Below, piece by piece: positions 1-10,327 of a stretch of 64,000 nt of DNA (its first letter is position 1; each line of letters begins with the position of its first letter). The position numbers and the translations under genes were made by a program. The notes under the pieces were generated by a model. It did no database searches and was not told where the DNA came from. It worked only from the letters and a program-made list of their open reading frames with translations. The DNA comes from Massilia sp. (lineage in GTDB: Bacteria; Pseudomonadota; Gammaproteobacteria; Burkholderiales; Burkholderiaceae_D), in contig JANYGW010000158.1 in assembly GCA_025359245.1 (NCBI GenBank), forward strand, positions 1-64,000. The letters run 5' to 3'.

Positions 1-1504
<1,504 letters not shown>

Positions 1505-1529
1505 TCAGACACGCAAAGACAACGACAAC

Positions 1530-3029
1530 ATGATGCAGTCTCTTTCTACATTCCCTCCGTTTCTGAGCCTGGCGATCTGGCTCCCGATCGCCTTCGGCGC
1601 GCTGATCCTGTTCGTCGGCCGCGACGAGAAGCCGGGCCTGTCGCGCTGGCTGGCACTGGCCGGCGCCATCGCCAGCTTCCTGGTGACGATCCCGCTGCTG
1701 GTCCACTTCGATAACGCCGCGCACGGCATGCAGTTCGTCGAAAGCGCGCCGTGGATCGGCCAGTTCAACATTTTCTACTCGCTCGCGCTGGACGGCCTGT
1801 CGCTGTGGTTCGTGCCGCTGACGGCCTTCATCACCGTGATCGTCGTGATCTCGGCGTGGGAAGTGATCGAAAAACGCGTGGCGCAGTACATGGGCGCGTT
1901 CCTGATCCTGTCGGGCCTGATGATTGGCGTGTTCTGCGCCATGGACGGCTTGCTGTTCTACTTCTTCTTCGAAGCGACCCTGATCCCGATGTTCATCATC
2001 ATCGGCGTGTGGGGCGGCGAAAACCGCGTGTACGCATCGTTCAAGTTCTTTCTCTACACCTTCCTCGGTTCGCTGCTGACCCTGGTCGCCATCATCTACC
2101 TGTACAACGCGTCGGGCAGCTTCAACATCCTCGACTGGCACAAGCTGCCGCTGACGATGAAAGAGCAGACCTTCATCTTCCTGGCCTTCCTGGCGGCGTT
2201 TGCGGTCAAGGTGCCGATGTTCCCGGTCCACACCTGGCTGCCCGACGTCCACGTCGAAGCGCCAACCGGCGGCTCCGCGGTGCTGGCGGCGATCATGCTG
2301 AAACTGGGCGCGTACGGCTTCCTGCGGTTCTCGCTGCCGATCACGCCTGACGCCTCGCATTCGATGGCGCCGTTTATCATCACGCTGTCGCTGATCGCGG
2401 TGATCTACGTCGGCCTGGTCGCGCTGGTCCAGAAGGACATGAAAAAACTGGTCGCCTACTCGTCGATCGCGCACATGGGCTTTGTCACGCTGGGCTTCTT
2501 CATGTTCAACATGATGAGCGTGCAGGGCGGTATCGTGCAGATGATTTCGCACGGCTTCATCTCGGGCGCGATGTTCCTTTGCATCGGCGTGCTGTACGAC
2601 CGCATGCACTCGCGCCAGATCGCCGACTACGGAGGGGTGGTCAACACCATGCCGAAGTTCGCGGCGCTGATCGTGCTGTTCTCGATGGCCAACTGCGGCC
2701 TGCCCGCGACGTCCGGCTTCGTCGGCGAATTCATGGTGATCCTGGGTGCGGTCCAGTACAACTTCTGGATCGGCATGCTGGCGGCAACGGCACTGATCTT
2801 CGGCGCGGCATACTCGCTGTGGATGGTCAAGCGCGTCATCTTCGGCGCGGTGGCCAACAAGCACGTGGCCGAACTGGTCGACCTGAACAAGCGCGAGTTC
2901 CTGATGCTGGGGCTTCTGGCCATCGCCGTGATCGCAATGGGCCTGTACCCGGCGCCATTCACCGACACGATGCAAACCTCGGTCGCCGACTTGCTCCAGC
3001 AAGTCTCCGTGTCGAAACTGCCGAAATAA
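1530..3029 (+). CDS. nuoM: NADH-quinone oxidoreductase subunit M
   Basis: Antiporter-like membrane subunit of complex I, 499 aa, the usual NuoM length. The conserved glutamate of FYFFFEATLIP is near residue 148 and the pumping lysine of AVKVPMFPVHTWLPDVHVEAPT is near residue 227. About 14 hydrophobic segments can be seen. Two ATG codons are adjacent (1530 and 1533) and the Shine-Dalgarno is weak, as expected for translation coupled to nuoL 25 bp upstream. nuoN starts 9 bp after the stop. Nothing in the sequence is unusual. Confidence 0.97.
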   Translation: MMQSLSTFPPFLSLAIWLPIAFGALILFVGRDEKPGLSRWLALAGAIASFLVTIPLLVHFDNAAHGMQFVESAPWIGQFNIFYSLALDGLSLWFVPLTAFITVIVVISAWEVIEKRVAQYMGAFLILSGLMIGVFCAMDGLLFYFFFEATLIPMFIIIGVWGGENRVYASFKFFLYTFLGSLLTLVAIIYLYNASGSFNILDWHKLPLTMKEQTFIFLAFLAAFAVKVPMFPVHTWLPDVHVEAPTGGSAVLAAIMLKLGAYGFLRFSLPITPDASHSMAPFIITLSLIAVIYVGLVALVQKDMKKLVAYSSIAHMGFVTLGFFMFNMMSVQGGIVQMISHGFISGAMFLCIGVLYDRMHSRQIADYGGVVNTMPKFAALIVLFSMANCGLPATSGFVGEFMVILGAVQYNFWIGMLAATALIFGAAYSLWMVKRVIFGAVANKHVAELVDLNKREFLMLGLLAIAVIAMGLYPAPFTDTMQTSVADLLQQVSVSKLPK

Positions 3030-3038
3030 AAACAGACT

Positions 3039-4535
3039 ATGATCGAAAATATCTCTCCCAACCTGGTCCCGGTCTACGCCGAGATCTTCCTGCTGATCGC
3101 CGCGTCGGCGATCCTGTTGATCGACATGTTCCTGTCGGAGTCGAAGCGCGCGCTGACGTATTACATGTCGCTGGCGACTTTGGCCGTGTGCGGCTACCTG
3201 ACCTGGATCGACTACTCGGCCGGTACCACGGTCTACACGTTCCACAACATGTTCGTGTCGGACCCGATGTCGAACCTGCTCAAATTGTTCACCTACCTGG
3301 CGACGGCGATCACGCTGATCTACTCGCGCCAGTATGCGACCGAACGCGGCATGATGTCCGGTAACCTGGGCGGCGAGTTCTATGTGCTGGCGCTGTTCTC
3401 GGTGCTGGGCCAGATGATCATGATCTCGGCGAATAACATGCTGATCATTTACCTGGGCCTGGAACTGATGTCGCTGTCGCTGTATGCGCTGGTGGCCCTG
3501 CGCCGCGACCATGCGGTATCGACCGAAGCGTCGATGAAGTACTTCATCCTCGGCGCGCTCGCTTCCGGCTTCCTCTTGTATGGCATCTCGATGCTGTACG
3601 GCGCCACTGGCGGCTCGCTTGACATTAGCATCGTCGCCCGTACCGCCGCACTGGGTACGGCAAATCACAAGATCCTGGTGTTCGGCATCGTGTTCGTGGT
3701 GGCCGGCCTGGCGTTCAAACTGGGTGCGGTACCGTTCCACATGTGGGTGCCCGACGTCTATCAGGGCTCGCCAACGGCGGTGACGCTGTTGTTGGGCGGC
3801 GCGCCGAAAATCGCCGCCTTTGCGATCTGCATCCGCCTGCTGGTCGAAGGCCTGCTGCCGATGGCGATCCAATGGCAGCAGATGCTGATGGTATTGGCTG
3901 TCATGTCGCTGGTCATCGGCAACCTGACGGCGATCGCCCAGACCAATTTGAAGCGCATGCTGGCCTATTCGACGATCGCGCAAGTGGGCTTCGTGCTGCT
4001 TGGCCTGCTGTCCGGCGTGGTCGGCGACGATACGAGCAACACCGCCACCGCCTACAGCGCGGCGATGTACTACACGATCACCTACGTGCTGACCACGCTC
4101 GGAACCTTCGGCCTGATCATGATGCTGGCCCGTGCCGGCTTTGAAGCCGAAGAACTGAGCGACTTCAAGGGCCTGTCCAAGCGCAGCCCGTGGTTCGCCG
4201 CCGTCATGTCGATCCTGCTGTTTTCGCTGGCCGGCGTGCCGCCGATGATGGGCTTCGCCGCCAAGTTCGCGGTGCTGCAGTCGGTGCTGTCGACCGGCGC
4301 CGTGTGGCTGACCGTGGTGGCGGTGATGTTCTCGCTGATCGGCGCGTTCTACTACCTGCGCGTGATCAAGCTGATGTACTTCGACGAGCCGACCGACACT
4401 GCTGCGATCGCGGTGCCGTTCGACATGCGCGCCACCTTGACCATCAACGGCATCGCCGTGATCGTGCTGGGCATTTATGCCGGTCCGCTGCTGACCGCCT
4501 GCATGAACGCGATGACCAGGACCCTTGGCACCTGA
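3039..4535 (+). CDS. nuoN: NADH-quinone oxidoreductase subunit N
   Basis: Third antiporter-like subunit of complex I and normally the last gene of the nuo operon; 498 aa. Visible motifs are YLGLELMSLSLYALVALRRD, KLGAVPFHMWVPDVYQGSPTAVTLLLG and AYSTIAQVGF, which match NuoN rather than NuoL or NuoM. The whole protein is hydrophobic and multi-spanning. Its stop codon shares one base with the ATG of the downstream DUF2818 gene (TGATG), which suggests translational coupling. Confidence 0.97.
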   Translation: MIENISPNLVPVYAEIFLLIAASAILLIDMFLSESKRALTYYMSLATLAVCGYLTWIDYSAGTTVYTFHNMFVSDPMSNLLKLFTYLATAITLIYSRQYATERGMMSGNLGGEFYVLALFSVLGQMIMISANNMLIIYLGLELMSLSLYALVALRRDHAVSTEASMKYFILGALASGFLLYGISMLYGATGGSLDISIVARTAALGTANHKILVFGIVFVVAGLAFKLGAVPFHMWVPDVYQGSPTAVTLLLGGAPKIAAFAICIRLLVEGLLPMAIQWQQMLMVLAVMSLVIGNLTAIAQTNLKRMLAYSTIAQVGFVLLGLLSGVVGDDTSNTATAYSAAMYYTITYVLTTLGTFGLIMMLARAGFEAEELSDFKGLSKRSPWFAAVMSILLFSLAGVPPMMGFAAKFAVLQSVLSTGAVWLTVVAVMFSLIGAFYYLRVIKLMYFDEPTDTAAIAVPFDMRATLTINGIAVIVLGIYAGPLLTACMNAMTRTLGT

Positions 4536-4840
4536 TGGATGTTTCGGTATCGAGCTGGCTGTTGATCGCCGTCGCCCTGGCGGCGGCCAACCTGCCTTTC
4601 CTGAATGAGTCGCTGTTCGGTGTCATTCCCCTCAAGGGCGGCCACAAGCATGCGTGGACGCGCGTGTTCGAGCTGCTTGTTCTATACTTTGTCACCGGTG
4701 CGATCGCGTATGCGCTCGAAGCCCGGATCGGCAATGTCTTCACCCAGGTCAAGGAGTTCTACATGATCACGGTGCCCTTGTTTGTCGTTCTGGCGTTTCC
4801 TGGATTCGTACTGCGCTACCTGCGCAAGCACCACCATTAA
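4535..4840 (+). CDS. DUF2818-type small membrane protein
   Basis: A 101-residue hydrophobic protein with about three membrane segments and a basic C-terminus (LRYLRKHHH). The ATG overlaps the nuoN stop by one base, so the start is well fixed even though the ORF track shows a longer frame. A short membrane protein of this kind (PF/DUF2818) follows nuoN in many betaproteobacteria, and PLKGGHKHAWTRVFELLVLYFVTG fits that family. Its function is not established; its position suggests an accessory or assembly role for complex I, which is inference. Confidence 0.85.
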   Translation: MDVSVSSWLLIAVALAAANLPFLNESLFGVIPLKGGHKHAWTRVFELLVLYFVTGAIAYALEARIGNVFTQVKEFYMITVPLFVVLAFPGFVLRYLRKHHH

Positions 4841-4857
4841 TCGACCAGGAGTGCGGA

Positions 4858-5415
4858 TTGGATTCAAAGCTCAAAGAAACCCGGATCGGCGGGAGCGTTG
4901 CCTATGACGGCAGCTTCCTGAAGGTCACGCGTGACCAGGTCAGCCTGCCCGACGGCGCCGCCACCTTCCGTGAATACATCAAGCACCCCGGCGCGGTCGT
5001 GGTGCTGGCCATCCTCGACGACGGCAGCGTGCTGCTCGAGCGCCAGTACCGCTATCCGCTGCGGCGCGTGTTCATCGAACTCCCGGCCGGCAAGATCGAT
5101 CCGGGCGAGGACATCCTGGCCTGCGCCAAGCGCGAGCTGCAGGAGGAAACCGGCTATACCGCCAGCGACTGGCAGTTCGTCACCACCATCCACAACGCGA
5201 TCGCCTATTCGGACGAGCACCTCGACCTGTTCATCGCGCGCGGCCTGAGCGCCGGCCCGGCCAAGCTCGATGACGGCGAGTTCCTCGAAACCTTCAGCGC
5301 CACCTTGCCCGAGATGCTGGAGATGGTGCGCAGCGGCCAGATCACCGACGTCAAGACCATCATCGGCGCGTTCTGGCTCGACAAGCTCAGCGCCGGTGCC
5401 TGGAAGCTGGGGTAG
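4858..5415 (+). CDS. NUDIX hydrolase, ADP-ribose pyrophosphatase type
   Basis: Predicted cytosolic NUDIX enzyme of 185 aa that hydrolyses nucleoside diphosphate derivatives, probably ADP-ribose. The full NUDIX box is at about residues 78-100 (GKIDPGEDILACAKRELQEETGY), matching GX5EX7REUXEEXGU. There is no suitable in-frame ATG or GTG near the family N-terminus. I chose TTG at 4858 because AGGAG at 4847-4851 lies six bases upstream and translation then gives LDSKLKETRIGG. The longer ORF-track version runs into a shadow of the DUF2818 gene. It lies 17 bp after DUF2818 and is probably co-transcribed with the nuo operon. The exact substrate is not proven. Confidence 0.9.
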   Translation: MDSKLKETRIGGSVAYDGSFLKVTRDQVSLPDGAATFREYIKHPGAVVVLAILDDGSVLLERQYRYPLRRVFIELPAGKIDPGEDILACAKRELQEETGYTASDWQFVTTIHNAIAYSDEHLDLFIARGLSAGPAKLDDGEFLETFSATLPEMLEMVRSGQITDVKTIIGAFWLDKLSAGAWKLG

Positions 5416-5419
5416 GGGC

Positions 5420-6103
5420 GTGATCAAGGCATTGCTGTTTGCACTTGCGCTGTTGTGGGGCGACAGCGCCTGGGCGGCGCGCTCGCTGTTCCAGGCGCGC
5501 TGCGAGGACGCGCGCGCCGAGACGGTCGACAGCGCGCGTCCGCAGCAGGCCAGTTATGTCATCGATAATACGCAGTCGTACCGGGCGCTGTCCGCGCTCA
5601 AGGGCAATGCGCCGGCCAATGCCTATGTGCTCGGGCTGACCCACGTCCATCCGCGCTTCGAAATCGGCCACCGCGGGCCGGTGATCCGCGACCTGCTGAT
5701 GCGCTCCGAATGCATCATGCCGAACATCGATGTCGTCCTCGCCTACCGCCCGATCGTGGTGTATATCGGCAGCGAATTCGTGCCCGGAACATGCGCATAT
5801 CAGGAAGTTCTCGCGCATGAGATGCGCCATGTCAATGCCTATCTGGGACAATTGCCGAAAGTGGAGTCTAGGGTGCGCGCGCAGATGCAGCGCCGCTTCA
5901 AGAACCGGCCCTTGTACGCGCCGCTCGGGCAGTCGGCCGACGCGCTCAAGCGCGAGATCGCCGCCACCTGGATACCCTACATGACGCGGCTGGTGGACGA
6001 GGTTGAGCTGTTGCAGGCAGCCATCGACACGCCGCAAGAAATAGATCGCCTGAGCAGAGTTTGCAAAGGTGAGGTACAGTCACTTATCGGACCAGCCGAT
6101 TGA
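5420..6103 (+). CDS. Secreted hypothetical protein with an HEXXH motif
   Basis: A 227-residue protein starting at GTG 5420, four bases after the NUDIX stop. The N-terminus MIKALLFALALLWGDSAWA is a clear signal peptide with an AWA cleavage site, so the product is probably periplasmic. At about residues 133-137 the segment LAHEMRHVNAY contains HEXXH, the zinc-binding signature of many metalloproteases. Three or four cysteines are spread through the protein. I do not recognise the family with confidence. A zinc peptidase role is inference from one short motif. The stop lies 14 bp before the ispD ATG. Confidence 0.75.
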   Translation: MIKALLFALALLWGDSAWAARSLFQARCEDARAETVDSARPQQASYVIDNTQSYRALSALKGNAPANAYVLGLTHVHPRFEIGHRGPVIRDLLMRSECIMPNIDVVLAYRPIVVYIGSEFVPGTCAYQEVLAHEMRHVNAYLGQLPKVESRVRAQMQRRFKNRPLYAPLGQSADALKREIAATWIPYMTRLVDEVELLQAAIDTPQEIDRLSRVCKGEVQSLIGPAD

Positions 6104-6117
6104 ACGAGACCAGCACC

Positions 6118-6804
6118 ATGGACCAGCTATTCCCGCGATATGTCGCCCTGATTCCGGCCGCCGGCGTCGGCGCCCGCATGGCCGCGGACGGCCCCAAGCA
6201 GTACATGGCGCTGGGCGGCAAGCCGATGCTGCGCCACACCATCGACGCCTTCCTGTCCAGCGAACTGATAGACCACGTATATGTTGTGGTCAGCCCCGAC
6301 GATGGCCAGATCGACGCCATCGTGCCGGCGGCCGGCGTGACCGTGCTGCGCTGCGGCGGCGCCAGCCGGCTCGAATCGGTGCACAATGCGCTGCGCCAGC
6401 TGGGCGAGCTGCTGGCCCCGAACGACTGGGTGCTGGTGCACGACGCCGCGCGCCCCGGCCTGAACGCCGCACTGATAGAAAAACTCATTACAACGATAGG
6501 CGGCGACGCCGTCGGCGGCCTGTTGGCGCTGCCGGTGGTGGACACCGTCAAGCGCGCCGGCAGCACCGTCTCCACCTTGTCCCGGGACGACCTGTGGCTT
6601 GCGCAAACCCCACAGATGTTCCGGTACCGGCTGCTGTGCGACGCGCTGGCAGCGGCCACCGACGCCAGCGTCATTACCGATGACGCCAGTGCGGTCGAAG
6701 CTTTGGGCTTCTCGCCCAAGCTGGTTGAAGGACATCCCCGTAATCTAAAAGTGACGCTGCCCGCCGACATCCGGATCGCCGAGATGTACCTGGCCGCGCC
6801 TTAA
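6118..6804 (+). CDS. ispD: 2-C-methyl-D-erythritol 4-phosphate cytidylyltransferase
   Basis: Third enzyme of the MEP isoprenoid pathway: transfers CMP from CTP to methylerythritol phosphate. The N-terminal CTP-binding signature LIPAAGVGARMAADGPKQYMALGGKPM and the later VHDAARPGL, VDTVKRA and LAQTPQMF motifs are typical. With ATG 6118 it is 228 aa, the normal length; the ORF track begins six codons earlier at a TTG with no better ribosome site. ispF follows 21 bp downstream, the common ispDF pairing. The upstream HEXXH gene nearly abuts it, so the genes are probably co-transcribed. Confidence 0.96.
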   Translation: MDQLFPRYVALIPAAGVGARMAADGPKQYMALGGKPMLRHTIDAFLSSELIDHVYVVVSPDDGQIDAIVPAAGVTVLRCGGASRLESVHNALRQLGELLAPNDWVLVHDAARPGLNAALIEKLITTIGGDAVGGLLALPVVDTVKRAGSTVSTLSRDDLWLAQTPQMFRYRLLCDALAAATDASVITDDASAVEALGFSPKLVEGHPRNLKVTLPADIRIAEMYLAAP

Positions 6805-6825
6805 CCTGACATTAGCGAATACATC

Positions 6826-7341
6826 ATGCCACTGGCTTCCTACAATCCCACGCCCCCCTACCGCATCGGCACCGGCTACGACTGCCACGCCCTGGTCGAG
6901 GGCCGCAAACTGATCATCGGCGGGGTCACGATCCCGCACAAGACCGGCCTGTTCGGCCACTCCGATGCCGACGTGCTGCTGCACGCGATCATCGACGCCA
7001 TGCTCGGCGCGGCCGGGCTGGGCGACATCGGCAAGCACTTCCCCGACACCGACCCGATGTTCGCCGGCGCCGATTCGCGCACCCTGCTGCGCGAAGTGGC
7101 GCACCGCGTCATCGCCACCGGCTACACGATCGGCAATATCGACGCGACCATCATCGCGCAGGCGCCGAAAATGGCGCCGCACATCGCGCAGATGGTCTCG
7201 CGCATCGCCGAGGACATCGGCGTTTCGCCGCAGCAGGTCAACGTCAAGGCCAAGACCAACGAAAAGCTGGGCTACCTTGGCCGCGAAGAAGGCATGGCGG
7301 CCGAAGCGATCTGCATGCTGATTAGGTCCACGACAGCCTGA
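6826..7341 (+). CDS. ispF: 2-C-methyl-D-erythritol 2,4-cyclodiphosphate synthase
   Basis: Fifth step of the MEP pathway, converting the CDP-methylerythritol phosphate to the cyclic diphosphate with release of CMP. The 171-residue protein carries the zinc-binding GTGYDCHAL, the [34 protein letters not shown] core and the C-terminal [26 protein letters not shown]. It is slightly longer than the usual ~160 aa because of an N-terminal extension ([13 protein letters not shown]). It is directly downstream of ispD. Confidence 0.97.
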   Translation: MPLASYNPTPPYRIGTGYDCHALVEGRKLIIGGVTIPHKTGLFGHSDADVLLHAIIDAMLGAAGLGDIGKHFPDTDPMFAGADSRTLLREVAHRVIATGYTIGNIDATIIAQAPKMAPHIAQMVSRIAEDIGVSPQQVNVKAKTNEKLGYLGREEGMAAEAICMLIRSTTA

Positions 7342-7354
7342 TCCTTCGGTATGA

Positions 7355-7374
7355 TGGTCGTTTGCTAACGACCA
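7355..7374 (+). promoter_or_regulatory. Stem-loop just upstream of the alpha/beta hydrolase start
   Basis: TGGTCGTT, a TGCT loop and AACGACCA form a perfect 8-bp hairpin whose 3' foot touches the likely Shine-Dalgarno (AGGGA) of the gene starting at 7385. It lacks a T-run, so it is not a standard terminator. It could modulate translation or partly stop ispF transcription. This is structural inference only. Confidence 0.35.
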
Positions 7375-7384
7375 GGGATACCGG

Positions 7385-8302
7385 ATGACGATCGTTTATG
7401 TGCTGGTGGCGGCATTGGCCGTGGCCTTGCTGGCGTCGCTGCTCGCGCCCGAAGGCTTGACAGCGGGCGGCCTGTGGCTGGAGCGGCGCCTCAGCGGCCT
7501 GCAGACGAAGCACGTGCGGGTCGACGGCTTCGACATGCCTTACCTGGAGGGCGGCAAGGGCGAGGTCCTGCTGCTGATCCACGGCTTCGGCGGCGACAAG
7601 GACAACTTCACCCGCATCGCGCGCTTCCTGACGCCGCACTACCGCGTGCTCATTCCCGACCTGCCCGGTTTTGGCGACGCGACGCGCGACCCCAAGGCCA
7701 GCTACGGCATGGCCGACCAGGTTGCGCGCATCCACAGCTTCCTGGGCCAGCTGGGGATCAGCCGCTGCCACATCGGCGGCAACTCGATGGGCGGCTTCAT
7801 CGCCGCGCAGTTCGCGGTGCCGTACGCGCACATGGTGCAGAGCCTGTGGCTGCTGGACCCGGCCGGCACCACCGCTTCGCACAGTTCGCCGATGCTGGAG
7901 CATTACGAAAAGACGGGCGAAAATCCGCTGCTGGTCAAGCGCGTCGCCGACTTCAATGAAACGATCCGCGCCACCACCCACAAGGCGCCGTTCGTGCCGC
8001 GCTTCGCCCGCGTCGCGCTGGGCCGGCGCGCGGTGGCCGACTTCGAGCTGCATACCAACATCATGCGCCAGATGGCCGAGTCGCCGCTGCTGGAGCTGAC
8101 CTACCAGCCGATGCCGACGCCGGCGCTGATCGTGTGGGGCAGGGAGGATGCGATCCTCAGCCCGGCCGGGGCCGAATCGTTCCGCCAGCTGTTCCCCAAT
8201 TCGAGCGTGATCATGATGGACGGTATCGGCCACCTGCCGATGGCCGAGGCGCCCGCGCAGACCGCACGGGACTACCTGGCTTACCGCGCCACGCTCGCTT
8301 AG
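7385..8302 (+). CDS. Membrane-anchored alpha/beta hydrolase
   Basis: A 305-residue alpha/beta-hydrolase-fold protein. Residues 2-20 are hydrophobic and may anchor it to the membrane. The oxyanion region LLIHGFGGDKDNF, the nucleophile elbow GGNSMGGF (Ser about 134), the acid in WGREDAILSP and the histidine in GIGHLPMAE make a complete catalytic triad. It resembles lipases and esterases of the Psychrobacter/Moraxella lipase group, but the substrate cannot be read from the sequence. It follows ispF by 43 bp on the same strand. Confidence 0.9.
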   Translation: MTIVYVLVAALAVALLASLLAPEGLTAGGLWLERRLSGLQTKHVRVDGFDMPYLEGGKGEVLLLIHGFGGDKDNFTRIARFLTPHYRVLIPDLPGFGDATRDPKASYGMADQVARIHSFLGQLGISRCHIGGNSMGGFIAAQFAVPYAHMVQSLWLLDPAGTTASHSSPMLEHYEKTGENPLLVKRVADFNETIRATTHKAPFVPRFARVALGRRAVADFELHTNIMRQMAESPLLELTYQPMPTPALIVWGREDAILSPAGAESFRQLFPNSSVIMMDGIGHLPMAEAPAQTARDYLAYRATLA

Positions 8303-8356
8303 CCGGGTATGATTTCATTGAACCGATAGTCCACAGAACAACAAGAGAGGTACACC

Positions 8357-9025
8357 ATGTTTTCAACGATGCCAGTCGAGGCGCCAGTCGCTTGCGAGGC
8401 CCGGCCGTACGCGGCAGAACTGCATATCGATGCGGCGAAAAAAGCCAAGGTCAACCTGCCGCCCGGCTCGACGTTCCGCAAGTGTTCCGGCGGGCGCGAA
8501 CCGTCCCAGGTCGTGACCAAGCCGGACAGCGGCGGCACGACGGCCTGCGTGTTCTACGAATTCACGGTCGATCCCAAAAATCCCGAAGTCCAGCTTGGCA
8601 CGCGCAAGGCGGCGGTGGCCAAGTCGCTGACCGACAAGAGCTGCCCGGCGATCGATTTCAGCGCGCATAGCTATCCGGGCAAGGATTGGTTTTTCTTGTC
8701 CGATAACGTCCCGCTGGAGAATGCGTACCGCGTCAAGGCGCGCGTCGAATCGGGTGGCCTGGCCTTCCTGCAGGAAGAAAAGAAGGCGCTGAAGGATCCG
8801 AAGGGCGCCCTCGATTTCGGCACAGCGCCGCTGGGCGTGTACTCGGTCTCGGCCGCGCCGGCGCTGGAATGCCGCAAGAAGGATGCCTTTTTCCAGGAGC
8901 GGCACGCGGCCTGCTACGTGGCTGGCATCTATAACGCATCGGTGCGCGGGGGCTGGACCCTGCATGTGGCGCTGCGCAAGAACGGCGAGTACAAATTCAT
9001 CGAGAGCAATCGCTTGCTCAAGTAA
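8357..9025 (+). CDS. Hypothetical protein, cysteine-containing
   Basis: A 222-residue protein of unknown family. It starts at ATG 8357 after AAGAGAGG, a good Shine-Dalgarno. No signal peptide or membrane segment is evident, yet six or seven cysteines occur (for example RKCSGG, TTACVF, KSCPAID, LECRKKD, AACYVAG). GC bias and codon use agree with the neighbours, so it appears to be a real gene. It converges on the cupin gene at 9056. I cannot assign a function. Confidence 0.75.
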   Translation: MFSTMPVEAPVACEARPYAAELHIDAAKKAKVNLPPGSTFRKCSGGREPSQVVTKPDSGGTTACVFYEFTVDPKNPEVQLGTRKAAVAKSLTDKSCPAIDFSAHSYPGKDWFFLSDNVPLENAYRVKARVESGGLAFLQEEKKALKDPKGALDFGTAPLGVYSVSAAPALECRKKDAFFQERHAACYVAGIYNASVRGGWTLHVALRKNGEYKFIESNRLLK

Positions 9026-9055
9026 GCAGTCCCTGTGCAGCGCAGCGGCGGACCG

Positions 9056-9574
9056 CTATTTGGGCGGCGCGACCGCGGCTGTTTCCTTGACCGCCTTTAG
9101 CGCGGCCTCTGGCGCTATCTCGGTGCCCTTGGCATCGACGTAGTGCAAGTCGAACGGGGCGTCGGAATACACATAGAACATGCAGTCGTGCTGACAGACA
9201 AACTGGTGCACATGGGTGGCCGGCATCAGCGCGAAGCCCCCGCTTTGCAAGGTCACGCCTTGACCGCCTTTCATCTCGGCGCGCCCGGTGCCGCTGACCA
9301 TCATCAAAGTTTCGCTGGGGGTATGCCAGTGCCAGGGCACGCTGCAGCCGGACTTCAGCTTTGCCAGGATGAAGGATGGGCCTTTGGCGGGGTCGCCGTT
9401 CTGGACCGACCCGCTGGCGCAAGTGGGCAAGCCGGGAAAGGGGCCGAATTTCATGCCGGCGATGTTCGTGCCCGGGGGATGGACGGCGTCCTGGGCCTGG
9501 GCCGACAAGGTGGCGCACAGGGCCAGCGTCAAGGCGGTTCTGACCGCGCTGAAAACATATTGTCGTGTACGCAT
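9056..9574 (-). CDS. Secreted cupin-domain protein
   Basis: A 172-residue protein with an N-terminal signal peptide (MRTRQYVFSAVRTALTLALCATLSAQAQ). The cupin_2 barrel carries the metal-ligand pattern WHWHTPSETLMMVSG and later MPATHVHQF. The ORF track shows a much longer frame, but a strong Shine-Dalgarno (GGAGGAG) lies just upstream of the ATG at 9574, which fixes the start at the signal peptide. It is probably a periplasmic metal-binding cupin of unknown substrate. The gene upstream on the same strand is a lipoprotein 122 bp away. Confidence 0.88.
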   Translation of the reverse strand: MRTRQYVFSAVRTALTLALCATLSAQAQDAVHPPGTNIAGMKFGPFPGLPTCASGSVQNGDPAKGPSFILAKLKSGCSVPWHWHTPSETLMMVSGTGRAEMKGGQGVTLQSGGFALMPATHVHQFVCQHDCMFYVYSDAPFDLHYVDAKGTEIAPEAALKAVKETAAVAPPK

Positions 9575-9696
9575 GGAAATCTCCTCCAATGGAAACAGAC
9601 GCATAGAAAACGACGTTGGGATGTTCGACAATCCTAGCACTGATGGGGCGTGCGCCTGGCCCTGGTGTCGTATCGTACGCGGAAATTTGCGCGCGC

Positions 9697-10089
9697 TCAG
9701 GGCGCCGGAATTCCGGCGGGCACCAGGTGTGCCAGGCCCTGGACCGTGACCAGCCAGGTGCGCTGGCCGCACATGTCGGTCGTCCATATTTCGTCGGGAC
9801 CGCTGGTGCCGGCGTTGGCGATCGCAGGGACAATGGCCTTGATTGAAAACAGCGCCGTGTCCTCGCAATGAAAGTTGGCGACCGCGTGCAGCGTGATCGC
9901 CAGCTTTGCGATGTCGACGCTCTCCGGCGGCAAGGTCGACTTCATGAACGCAGGCGTGGACGCCGCCGTCCAGCGCGCCATCAATCGTTCTTGCTGCGCA
10001 TGGCCGTCCGATGTGCCGGCACAGCCGCCGCAAGCGAGCAGCACGATCAGCGGGGCAGGGAAAAGCGCGAGCGGTGGCCATTGTTTCAT
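9697..10089 (-). CDS. Hypothetical lipoprotein
   Basis: About 130 aa starting at MKQWPPLALFPAPLIVLLACGGCAG, a lipoprotein signal with lipobox LLAC. The mature part contains two further cysteines (FHCEDTA, TDMCGQRT), possibly a disulfide. The ORF track extends four codons upstream to TTG; ATG 10089 is the simpler start. No family is recognised. It lies at the end of the minus-strand run of short genes beginning at 11777 and may be part of that operon. Confidence 0.7.
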   Translation of the reverse strand: MKQWPPLALFPAPLIVLLACGGCAGTSDGHAQQERLMARWTAASTPAFMKSTLPPESVDIAKLAITLHAVANFHCEDTALFSIKAIVPAIANAGTSGPDEIWTTDMCGQRTWLVTVQGLAHLVPAGIPAP

Positions 10090-10106
10090 CGGATTTGGCA
10101 AGACTC

Positions 10107-10325
10107 TCAGCTCAAGGTTGTGACGTCATTATTGCGCGGCGTGGCGTTCTCGTGAAACAGGTCGGCCAGGTATTCCTGCAGTTCGTCGCTCGCCACGTCG
10201 GCGGGCACGATGAAGTCAGCCAGGCGGCGCTTGCCTTCCGTGCCGAGATAAAAGGCCTGCCACGCGCCGGGCGCGCCCGTCACCGCGACCAGCGTGCCAA
10301 ATACATTGAATCGAAACTCTTGCAC
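10107..10325 (-). CDS. Small orphan protein
   Basis: A 72-residue protein with a GTG start at 10325, two bases after the stop of the upstream hydrolase gene, so it is probably translationally coupled. The sequence VQEFRFNVFGTLVAVTGAPGAWQAFYLGTEGKRRLADFIVPADVASDELQEYLADLFHE resembles a small conserved family of similar length that I recall only as a domain of unknown function. The longer ORF-track frame upstream is an antisense-phase shadow of the hydrolase. The function is unknown. Confidence 0.7.
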   Translation of the reverse strand: MQEFRFNVFGTLVAVTGAPGAWQAFYLGTEGKRRLADFIVPADVASDELQEYLADLFHENATPRNNDVTTLS

Positions 10326-10327
10326 GG

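Noticed and set aside
7355-7374. Hairpin after ispF as a transcription terminator
   Set aside because: Perfect 8-bp stem but no following T-run and only ten bases before the next start codon; kept only as a possible regulatory hairpin.
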